From Galeopsis tetrahit (Eukaryota > Streptophyta > Magnoliopsida > Lamiales > Lamiaceae): 64,000 bases of DNA. Where the stretch lies: contig OY776122.1 in the NCBI GenBank assembly GCA_963675135.1, positions 86,810,472 through 86,874,471 of the forward strand. The letters run 5' to 3'. Made by a program: the position numbers and the translations under genes. The notes under the pieces were generated by a model, which had not been told where the DNA came from, ran no database searches, and was given only the letters and a program-made list of their open reading frames with translations. Positions 12,672-22,391 of this stretch are shown here, piece by piece; the stretch's first letter is position 1, and the number at the start of each line of letters is the position of its first letter.

Positions 12672-13187
12672 TTCAGAAATAAGCGTGTCATAGAGTATAC
12701 AATTCCCCCATATGTTGAATATGCATATATATATATATGAAATAGATTATGAATTTTAATATGAACAGTGAAATGAATTTTGGTATGTAGTAATGGGTTA
12801 TGAAGACATATGTTCATTTCAATATGAAGTTTAAAACGGCATACATGACTGAACATGCAATTTTAATATAGAGCTCAATCTTTGAATATGAATCAGTAAC
12901 TTGAATATGAAAAACCTGATTCATTTCAATACACAAAGTTCACATACACTTTCAAACAATTTTAATATAGAGCTCAATCTTTGATTTTATATCAAGTCCG
13001 ACCCAGAAAAATAAATTGTACTTTGTAACAGAGTATTTCGATCAATTTAGTGGTTGCTCGTGTTACAGCCTATTGAAGAAAAAGTTGTCCGAGAAGGCTC
13101 GTTTGCAGTACGTTTGGGGTCGAGATGCAGAAGGGCTCTTAAAGGGTCAGGATCAGCAGAATTGGGTGGCCTTGCAAGCAAATCAAG

Positions 13188-13735
13188 AATGAAAAACAGA
13201 ACATATATCATTCTATTTCTAACAAGCATTCTGTCAAACAGGTAGGGGACAAAACTCATAACATTGAGTTTTCGATCAAGCAACAATTCTAAAAATTCCA
13301 TCACACAAACCCATAACTTCCCACCAAAACTAAAGCTTATTTTTCGATTATTCAGATTCACTCGAGAAAAAAACAGAAGGTAGATCATTCTATTTCTAAC
13401 AAGCCTTTCGTCAAACAGGTAGGGGACAAAACTCATAACATCTAATTTTCAATCAAGCAACAATTATAAACATTTCATCACACAAACCCATAACTTCCCA
13501 CCAAAACTAAAGCTTATTTTTTGATTATTCAGATTTACTCGAGAAAAAAACAGAACGTAGATCATTCTATTTCAAACAAGCATTTCGTCAAACAGGTAGG
13601 AGACAAAACTCATAACATCTAGTTTTTGAACAAGCAACAATTCTACACATTCCACCAAAACTAAAGCTTATGTTTCGATTATTTAGATTTACTCGAGAAA
13701 CCCATATCTTAAATCCACACCAGAAACCCACAAAA
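13188..13735. repeat. three-copy tandem repeat, about 177 bp period
   Basis: The unit contains 'atcattctatttc', 'caaacaggtaggggacaaaa', 'ctcataacat' and 'actaaagcttat', repeated at roughly 13203, 13384 and 13560. The third unit is shortened. It lies inside the MULE. The weak minus-strand ORF over it follows from the repeat and is not taken as a gene. Confidence 0.5.
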
Positions 13736-13989
13736 ACATAACAATCATCAACTTCAATTATCTCGCTCCGAGTATTGCACAACCCTCAAACTCAGGAACT
13801 TTGAAAATCCGAACAAAGAGATAAAGCAAAGAGGGGGAGAGTAAAGGGTTTTCAAGACAAAAAAAAAAATCAAGAATTAGAACGATAAAATAGGTGCTGC
13901 AACTTACAGATATAGAGGAATACCACAGTATTTTGCTTTAAGCTAATATTAAGAAATAAATAAAACAAATGAAGCCATGATTCCATGAA

Positions 13990-14412
13990 CAGAAGCCTAT
14001 TTGATTAACGAAAACTCGCTATGTGCACAACAGAAACTCAGATCGAAAGGCCAGATCGGCCACCACGAACCACTAGAAGCATCTCCGCCGGAAACATCTC
14101 AGTCATGGTGGTGGAAGACCTCCGGCGAAGGTTTACAGCGACGCCGCGTGAGAGATGGAGTCGACGGAGAACAGATCAGCCATGGCGAAGGGGGCAACGA
14201 CCATGGCCATGGAGGGGGCGGCGGGGAGGCCGTGTGTAGCGACGCCGCGTGGGAGATGAAATTGCAGAAGACGGCGGCGGCAGCGGTGGGAAAAGGGGGC
14301 GGCGTCAGCCGTGGGATGGTGGGGAGAGGAAGAGGGCTAGGGTTTTTATTTTGATTTTGAGCGAATGAGTGAATGAATTAAACGAATAGACAGATTCCTA
14401 TTTATATAAGGG
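13990..14412 (-). promoter_or_regulatory. GC-rich promoter and leader-like block, reading leftwards
   Basis: On the minus strand a TATA-like CTTATATAAATAGG (about 14398-14411) is followed by a leader with AAAACCCTAGCCCTC and a CT/GC-rich stretch typical of plant 5' leaders. Only a short ORF (about 22 codons) opens downstream. The base composition contrasts sharply with the rest of the MULE. It may be a captured host promoter/5' exon or the element's own promoter. Confidence 0.5.
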
Positions 14413-14689
14413 TATTCTTGGTTTTTTAGAAAATGATTAAAATTAAAAGGTAAATGACGTATTTTGTAAAGTTGAAAGTTAAATGATTTTTTTTGGAATA
14501 TTTCAAACTTATAGTACTAAAACAAAAATTTTCTCATCATTCTTTCACTTTGATCTCATTTAATATGCGAGTTTTGAACTAGTATTTAATGAAATAGATA
14601 TATATATTTAAAAAAAAAAGTTTATACAGTATTAAATGTATTTTTTACATTCCCGCTTAATTATTGAGAGTGAAAACCCTTGTTCCCTC

Positions 14690-14906
14690 GTCTCAATAAA
14701 ATTGATTTCCTCTTGACAGAAAATTTGGTATCTACATTTCGTAATTTCACACCTACAAATCTCAGCCGCAGCCTTCCTTCACGGAGAAACGCCTCCACCC
14801 TCTGCCGGCTATTGGGAAGCCCTTCAAAAAACAAAATCTCAATTCCGATTGAATCTCAGCCGCCACCACCCACGTTGTAGCAAAGTTGCACCATCGGCAA
14901 CTCCTC
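14690..14906 (+). other. probable 5' untranslated exon of the F-box gene
   Basis: A CT-rich, GC-enriched block ending in CCTCT/GTGAGC, a good donor, lies upstream of the F-box coding exons. The (CT)n run just after it is typical of plant leaders and first introns. Its extent is inferred. Confidence 0.5.
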
Positions 14907-15848
14907 TGTGAGCAAATTCTCTCTCTCTCTCTCTCTGTTCTGTCTTTTTTTATTTCTCTTTTACACAAAGTCTTTATATTTGGTGTGTTTAAATTTGAAA
15001 TCTAATATAAGAGGTTGGAGAAATTGAAGCCGCTATTTCAATTTGTTGGTTAGAATCGTTGCTGTTTGTTATGAAGCTAGGTTTTACTATTTTTCACTAA
15101 TTATTATAGGTAAAATGCGTTGTGCATTGCTTGGGATTTTCTTGTGTAAAACTTGACAAAAATGTTTGCAAGATTTTTCTTTGAGTTTCTGCTCATTCTA
15201 GTGTTATGCACAAGTTTAACTTCTGAAAATCTAAATGTTCTCTTTGATTGAATAAGATTTGAAGTAATGGAATATGAACTTCTGAATCAGATTGAATATC
15301 TCCTGTACCTTATCTTGTTTATCGTGTTAGAAGTTGGATGCCTAATAAAACTGGATTTATCTTGCATTTCTCATGAATATATACTTTTGTGTGACACAAT
15401 CGGAGAGAGGTCTGATCTACCAATCACACCACCTACTTGATTCTATTGTGCCATGTTTTCTCAATTAACAAACTACAACAATTAGTTCAAAATATAAATG
15501 AATGGATTGCTAAACTGGAGTCTCTCCAAATTTAAGGGTTCTGAATATCTACTTTTCTTCTTGTCCTACAAATAAATTAGTAGTATCTTATTAGCTTTAA
15601 AATTGCCGATTAATAATCATAATTTGTCTGGAACTGTGATGTTGGATGTAAAAGGCATGCTTTTTATTGAATCCTCGTAAATTCACAACTGTACCCCCTT
15701 GGATCTGCCCCTGCTTGTATGTAAATGCTCCTTTTATTTTGGTTACGATTCCTTGCTAGTAATTCACTACTGCCAAAACTATGTTTCTAATGCTATTAAT
15801 TCATTTTAATTTTAATTTCAGCAACAAATTAATCGGATTCAAGGTATC

Positions 15849-17339
15849 ATGTTATTAAAGGCGGGCAATAAAAAGAAAGAAGAGGTAAGCTTCTTCTTTC
15901 ATCTATCTTACCTGTTTCTGTTTCTGTTTCTGTATAAATTTAAGCATTTGATGACACAATTAATCTACTGAGTTTGTCCATAAACGAGATACAATTGCTT
16001 TGCTTGATTTGATTGCACTACTAGTACAGTATGAGAACAATCTGGTTGGTATAATGAAGAAGTTTTGTGTTTGATTATCTAGAGGAGTTCGTTAATGATG
16101 CTCTGTTTATTTTCTATCTAAAATGAAAATTTATCAATGATCAGATTCTTTGACCAACAAGTCTCTATCTTTTATTGTTGTTACTTTCTGACTTCCTTTT
16201 CTCCATTAATGGTGGTTTTCCTAACACAGATGGTTGGGGGCTATTCCAGAACTCGCACATATTATTTCAGGAGATGTAAAAATTCCGTCACTGACTGTGT
16301 TCCGGACGAAGTGTTGTATGAAATTCTGCTACGTCTCCCGGCTCAAGATATTTTTAGTGCAATGCTTGTGTGCCGGAAGTGGTACCAAATTGTGCATTCC
16401 AGTTCCAAAGTCTTCATTCGCAAACACCTTGAGCATTCAAGTTATGGACTTCTCTACTGGAACAGATCTTCTGAGGCTGTTTTCACCTATGCTAGAAAAG
16501 TCGGAGGAGGAATCGACACAATTAAGCTCAATTACCGTCACCTACCCAGGTGGGCACTCTGGTCTAGTTGTAATGGTTTGGTATTGGAGTATGGCAAAAA
16601 TACTTATTATGTTAGAAACGTTTTGTCACACCAACTCTTCCCTCTCCCTCAACCGCCTTATCTGGTCTCTCGCATAATGTTATGTGTTATTGGATATGAT
16701 GCAGCTTCCATGAAGTATAAAGTTGTTTTACCGTTTGGGAAAAGACAACCATATCCATGTGGTATATTAACTGTGGGAGTAGATAAGTCATGGAGGATTC
16801 TTAGTACTAGCAACTTATCTGACCTTGGTAAGGAGGTAGTTATAAATGGTTACCCGATTGTTACTGAAGGTTTTTTGCATTGGAGATATCTATCCGGTAA
16901 TAAAATCGTGACTTTGAATTTAGAGACTGAAATATTTATAGAGGCCCCTTCACCAGTACCATTGAATAGATGTTGGCTTTTGTCCTCAGGAAGGTATCTG
17001 ACTTTATTTAGTCCTTGTGAAAAATTTGTATGGAAAGTTTTAGAGATGAAATCAGAAACTGGGGAATGGAAAAAGTTGCCTAACATTCGCTTCGAAGGCG
17101 TAGAGGGCAAGATCAAAAGGCTTGGCATTAACTTCGAGCATGATGATGTTGTTACTGCTATCAGACCATTGGGTTGGTTGAAATACCCTGAGCTGTTGGC
17201 CTTGAGATTTCAAGTTAAGCATATCATTTTCTATGATTTGATTACATGTGAAATCTGTGCCGAAACGTGGCCTATCTCGGGTAATAATTTTCTAGTTACA
17301 CTCCATAAGAACAGCCTAGTACGGGTTGGTGAATTCTAA
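15849..17339 (+). CDS. F-box protein, two coding exons
   Basis: Coding exon 1 is 15849-15884 (MLLKAGNKKKEE), followed by a GTAAGC donor. Exon 2 starts at 16230 after an ACACAG acceptor, joins in phase 0 and runs to TAA 17337-17339, giving about 381 residues. An alternative start at the exon 2 ATG (MVGGYS) gives 369. An N-terminal F-box (from about residue 36: VPDEVLYEILLRLPAQDIF, ending near FIRKHL) should bind SKP1 in an SCF ubiquitin ligase. The remainder resembles the F-box-associated beta-propeller-type domain that recruits substrate (SSCNGLVL, VIGYDAASMKYKVV, FLHW motifs in the usual order). The frame has no breaks, unlike its neighbours, so this is the best intact host gene in the window. 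The substrate is unknown. Confidence 0.5.
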
Positions 17340-18463
17340 GTTATTTATTTTCACTCCTCATATCTCGAATTTTAATTTTTTATTCCCAGAAAACGTTTCT
17401 CGATCATAACTAGTTGTCATATGTGGTATTTGGATAGCTAATGGATACTAGCATAAAGACCAATTCGAAAGTTGTCTTCAATTGTTCTACTTCAAATTTG
17501 TTAAATGTTGTATTGATCAATTGAATTTACTATATATCTATCTGCAACCCTTAACATCTTGTCTATTGGTTATGATTTGAATTTACTTGAGTATGTTAGT
17601 GTAACCTTACTTCACAGATTTTACTTCCTCTCTATATATTTTTTTGGCAAGAAGTTGAACGCCTTCATTGAGTATGCTCTATGAGTAGGGGAATAGAAGA
17701 ATTTTCTGAGAATGAGTGAGGTTCTTGTGCACTCAAGTGCACTGTCAGGTCACTCCTCTATTTTTTTTATTTAATTTTTGCACTTTTTTTTATAAATATT
17801 TTTCTTAATTATAAAAATGTAAGTAGTAACTACGAAAAGTGTAACATTAATAATAAATAAAATGACAAGTTGTGACTAATAAAAAGTGTAACATTAATAA
17901 CACTTACAATTTTTTACTAATATGGGGAATTTAAATAAGAAACTAACTAATGTCATGATGACTCACACTCAAAACACCATCATCAATGGACATATTCCAA
18001 AATATCATTAAGCAGCTTTTCTCCAATAAAGCATACAGTGTGTATGCAATATATATCCACATAGCTACGTGGTGGAAGCCTCAAACAATCTAATTCAATA
18101 TTCATTCATACATATTTTGGAGAGCTTATTCTCAAAGAGCTAGAGGTCTATCAAGCAAAATGCCATCTTCTAAGAATACCAGTTCTAGAACTAATACTCC
18201 CCTAAAGCAGGCAGAAGCATATCATTAGATGATCATAAAATTGGTTATGCATGTACATTTATCCCAGGCCCGGAACTCTCAACTTTTTCTTTTTGTTCAG
18301 ACAAACTCAAAGAACGAAGATAACACAACATTAATATTATTAAGGTTTAACTAAGAAATGAGATCAGTTACCAGATACCATCCATGATTCTCAGTCAACG
18401 AATCCTTGATGTGACTTAGAATTTGTAATGATGTCATTAAATGCCTTCTTCTCTATCTCAGAT
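17340..18463. other. intergenic region between convergent genes
   Basis: This holds the F-box gene's 3' end and the probable 3' end of the minus-strand gene that follows. 'aaaagtgtaacattaataa' occurs twice near 17835 and 17885, and the dispersed segment shared with 9837-9862 is at 17925-17950. No other gene seen. Confidence 0.5.
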
Positions 18464-19446
18464 TCATAAACCCACACGTAGACAACTTTGTCTACGCAAA
18501 AGCTCACTCTTCTCTTTCTTTTTCTGCTCGAATTTCTTCTCTCTCATCCTCCAATATTCAAGCTTCTCTGCTCTTTCTTTCATCTGTTGCACCAAACGAG
18601 TGAGTTGAATTAAAATACTTGCACTTGCCAATTGCCATTAAAAACCCCCCACATTGGGCTCCATATCAAAGCATATGCGAAAATTACATTTAAAAAATGA
18701 TTAACACATCACACACCATGATGTATAACTCAAAACAGAATAGCAAGCACACTACAAATGCATGTTCATAAGATGCGGCAAGAACCTTATACCACCCCAG
18801 ACAAATGGAAGTCCAATTATAGTAGCTAAACAGCTAATAACTAGAGTTTCAACTGCATTTATGAAAAAAATTAGTTAATAACTGGAGTAGTACTATTATA
18901 TGATATTTGAATCTCTCAAACTGAAATAGCTAATAGAATCTGGAGAATTTGCTAATCTTCCAGAAACATATGTTCCAAAATTGTTCACAAGAAACCACCA
19001 AATATTGCCCCAATTACACATACATAAAAACATAGTAAATGTAAATTGTATCATGAAAAGGGGTAAATGGCAGGAGCATTATACAAAGAAACCACAACAA
19101 ATTAAAGGTAAAGAAAACAGCCCCAAGGGCAGAAATGCAAGTACCAACATTTGGCGGAATTCTTGTTCGGCGGCCTGTCTGTCTCTCAATGGCCTCAGCC
19201 TTCTTCTTCTCCTCGTTGGCAATCCTCAACGCCTCCTTTCTAGCCTCATCCCTTTCACTTTACGGTCGTAATCGCGACGAAGGAAAGCCAGCTGGTTGTT
19301 GGCTTCCTTAGGGTTTCGAGAGGGCTTCCAGGAGTTTATGTAGGAAGTCGGTGGGAGGATTCAGATTCAGATGTGGTTGTTGCGAGAGAGGTAGAGCAGT
19401 GACGGAGTGTGGCGGCTCGCCGTAGTATTTGACGGGAAAGCGACAT
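18464..19446 (-). pseudogene. small, probably mitochondrial protein gene with frame lesions
   Basis: On the minus strand ATG at 19446 opens MSLSRQILRRAATLRHCSTS, an Arg/Ser-rich, acid-free N-terminus of the kind that targets mitochondria. The frame stops early, but a conserved-looking continuation runs in the next frame (NPKEANNQLAFLRRDYDRK), then shifts again to KEALRIANEEKKKAEAIERQ and TGRRTRIPPNVG, ending at a G/GTACTT donor near 19147. A second exon at about 18613-18464 encodes QQMKERAEKLEYWRMREKKF, then a lysine-rich tail and a stop. The pieces read as one charged, helical protein of a type I associate with a plant family of unknown function. Two single-base shifts within about 150 bp mean it is a pseudogene, or the assembly has indel errors here. 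A (GA)n run at 19453-19474 lies in its upstream flank. Confidence 0.5.
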
Positions 19447-20469
19447 TTTGGTGAGAGAGAGAGAGAGAGAGAGAGGGATTTCGCGACCGAATTGGAAGAA
19501 AAATTGTGGTTTGGACTTTGGAGAGAAAACTAACTACTTACAGCCACGCGGTTTGCACATGTGCCCTTCCGTTCAAATTTAACGGGGTTGGGATGATTTT
19601 ACAAATTTTGCACAATATTGAGACCAAAATTTATCGCATCCAAAATTTATCCATCGGGATTACAACTGAAAATGCCATTTTCTTCAATTTTTATAAATTG
19701 TTTGATACATAAAATTAATAAGGGGATTTCACATACACCTAGTGATTTTTTAAATAAGGACATAGTTTAAAATAGTTTCAAATTAAGATCAAAATGTAAC
19801 ATAAATGTATCATGCCATTACTGTCTAATTTTTAGAATTAATCTAGAGAAAGTCAATAAGTTTTTCAAATTTAAATGCATATCTATCAGATCCTCGTAAT
19901 TTACGCTAACCAAAATTAAAACCTTCCAAAAAATCTCGTCAATCAATTAATTGAGCTGCAGAATTAAAATTGGATCCCCAATTTTAGAACTTTTTTCAAA
20001 GCTCTAATATTCAAATCTTTGTCAAATCTCTATAACACCAATAAATCATAAAATCGTAACATCAGAAAAATAGAGTATAGCATTATCAATAACTAATTCG
20101 CAGATATTGCAGGGAGATTTATAGTTCACCAAAAAAAACGGTAAAATCATCATCACTACAGATAATATATTCATATTCCATTCGACATATAACAAAAAAT
20201 CGAAATATGCTCTTCAATTAACACAATACACAGACTAATATGAAATTTCATTGATGCATGTTCGATTCTAGAATTTATTCATCCCAGACATAATCAAAAA
20301 AACTTTGATCGACCCAAAAGGTTTGAATCATTCAGAAAACTAGAAACCTATAAGGTATGGTGGAATTAATTAATGCAATTTAATCTATACTTCATTTCTT
20401 AATTTGGTACTTTAAATTCTATACTTCAAACCTCTCAACAGGAGAAATGTTGGCAATACAAGAAGTTAC
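19447..20469. other. AT-rich spacer
   Basis: No gene, tRNA or bounded transposon recognised. It separates the mitochondrial-type gene from the Nudix fragment and contains no further Nudix exons. Confidence 0.5.
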
Positions 20470-20695
20470 CAGAATTATAGGACATGTTTGAAGATTTTTT
20501 TGTCATAATTACTCGAATATCACCATTTTCCCCTCCAAACAAGCAGATCAAAACAGCAGCTCTAGAGGTTCCAACGGCTTGAAGACCCAATTCAGTGGTG
20601 GAATCATGGATTCTTGAACCTTTGAAGTTGTTACATCCATCGGGTTTGTAGTTGCGCAGTCTTTCTGCTACTTCTACCATGGTTTCCGATTTCAC
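20470..20695 (-). pseudogene. orphan first exon of a Nudix hydrolase (CoA pyrophosphatase type)
   Basis: The minus-strand frame from ATG 20695 gives VAERLRNYKP and later RAAVLICLFGGENGD plus RVIMTKKSSNMSYNSG, the N-terminal part of plant Nudix hydrolases of the NUDX11/15/22 group, which hydrolyse CoA-type substrates. The sequence runs into a G/GTAACT donor exactly where the family continues into the GEVALPGG and Nudix-box exon. That exon, with the catalytic Nudix box, is not found in the following 2 kb. It is therefore an isolated fragment, from truncation or from capture by a transposon. Family assignment is from recognised motifs and is moderate. Confidence 0.5.
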
Positions 20696-20971
20696 GGAAA
20701 ATTCTTATGACACATATTTTAATCTTTTTGAATTGAGATGAATTAATTATCTCTCGTCAAAATCCTTCTTGATTTTGGGAAAAATGCAATTGAAATTGAG
20801 AGTTTTGGGGAAGAAGTATCACAACTTTGGGGAAAGTCCTAAAATTAGGAATACAGAATAATCAACGGGATTTTCGAGTGAGGAAGATTTGAATTTTAAA
20901 TTTTAAAATAGTTGACTAATTAATATATTAAAACTCAATTTTCAAATTTTAAAATCGTAGGATTACACAAG

Positions 20972-21603
20972 CGTATTATGTAGAAAAAAAAAATTTGCAT
21001 AATAATATTAATAATGTAGAAATAAACAGTATACTATTTGCATATTCAAATTTTGTTATTCATAAAAATTAAACATAAGTAAAACTTTATATATAATTAT
21101 GGAGATATTAAAAAAAAACTGAAAATTATATATTATACGGAAACAGTATATAAATAAGAATCATTCAACTTAGAAAAAAATGCAGGAAATAAATTTCATA
21201 AAGATGTCGTCTAATTATAAACTCGTACCAATACAATTTATGAACAACGTCTGAACTAAACTGATGTTTAGAATTGATCCGAGCGAAACCTTTTTGTCGT
21301 ATGATTTCGTGAAGAAGGAAATATTTCATTTGAAATAAGTTGATAGGGTATATCGAATTCAACATACATATAAGTATGTTGAAAATACCAAGTTTAGATA
21401 TGTAAATAATTTTTTTTTTATGGTATTTGATTAAATTTTTTTTTTTTTTTTTTTTGTCGTTGTTGATGGTTTTGGTATTATGAATATAAATATGCAATAC
21501 ACAATCGTAGCATGCAGAAAAAAAAAAATTGCATAATAATATTAATAATGTAGAAATAGACAATATACTATTTGCATTTTCAAAGTTTGTTATGCATGAA
21601 AAC
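20972..21603. repeat. direct repeat pair of about 95 bp
   Basis: The segment at about 20972-21070 (gcataataatattaataatg, then gtagaaata) recurs at about 21507-21603 with few changes. The roughly 440 bp between them is AT-rich with poly-T and no gene. It could be the duplicated flanks or ends of an old element. Confidence 0.5.
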
Positions 21604-22390
21604 TATATTTATGCATATCAAATCTGCATTCTAGAAAAGGTTCGTATTTACAATATACACTCTGCACAAAAGAATACAAAATAACCAAAATTAAATAATT
21701 CCAGCACGAAATCGAATGAAGAGTGTAATTTTCACGGCAGCGAGATCCAACACCAAAATGCGTGCAACTCGATACATACAGATAAAATTGACCAAAGCAC
21801 AAACCTTCAACTTTAATTGAAATAATCCCACGACCGATCTGTAACAAATGAGTAAATTAACTATACTCCGAGCGCCGCCTCCGTCTCTCTATCGTGGGCA
21901 ACACAACCGATTTTTAGGGCATCAATGAATTAACAACACACTTGAATCTGCACGATCGATTAACTGTACTGAATTAATCATACACAATGTCAATCGATTT
22001 TGCATTAGAATTTTATTATGGAAAGTAGGAATCAATAATTAAAGATTATTCTATAATGCTGAATATGGACCACGAATAAGGAAGGTCAATTAATTAATTT
22101 TAAACGCAGAGATCTTAATTAGTTAATTGAAACGTAAATCTTGATGGAGAGAAATCTTGTTGAAGATCGGGCAAAAAATAAGGAATATTAAGAGTTGAGT
22201 AATTAAATATTAAACTATTGAATTAGTCTTCATATTTCAAATTAAGGGCATAATGGGTTATTTACATTCAATTTTGTCCTTATTTTAAATGATTAGAATT
22301 TTGGTTCTTAATTAGATAAGTGTCTCTAGGAATGACCCTTTTTTAAAAAAATTCTCAATTAATAATATATCGTCTTATTAAGTCTTATTA
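21604..22390. other. AT-rich spacer, nothing recognised
   Basis: A moderately GC-richer patch at 21720-21900 opens a minus-strand ORF without family motifs. I do not call it a gene. Confidence 0.5.
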
Positions 22391-22391
22391 A

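Larger units (their letters stand above)
10629..14535. mobile_element. Mutator-like element, non-autonomous, long terminal inverted repeats
   Basis: The left end (from GGGAAATTTTTTGTTTTAG) and the inverted right end (GAGAAAATTTTTGTTTTAG) stay similar for about 130 bp. The element is flanked by the perfect 9-bp duplication ATCATTCTT (10620-10628 and 14536-14544), the hallmark of Mutator-like elements. No transposase is visible. The interior holds a Stowaway-like MITE, a 1.1 kb foldback, two tandem repeat blocks and, at the right end, a GC-rich block that looks like the promoter and leader of a plant gene reading leftwards. The leader-like cargo suggests a Pack-MULE, but its source was not identified. 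Confidence 0.5.

Noticed and set aside
13047..13436. 129-codon minus-strand ORF
   Set aside because: It is produced by the 177-bp tandem repeats (the same MSFVPYLFD phrase occurs twice) and has no family motif.
14001..14354. GC-rich plus-strand ORF with Gly/Arg-rich tail
   Set aside because: The block reads as a leader on the opposite strand; the low-complexity frame is a by-product of GC content.
16234..16677. 147-codon ORF overlapping the F-box gene
   Set aside because: A shadow frame of the F-box exon with no motif of its own.
21165..21563. 132-codon minus-strand ORF
   Set aside because: AT-rich, poly-lysine/poly-T stretch between direct repeats; no conserved pattern.
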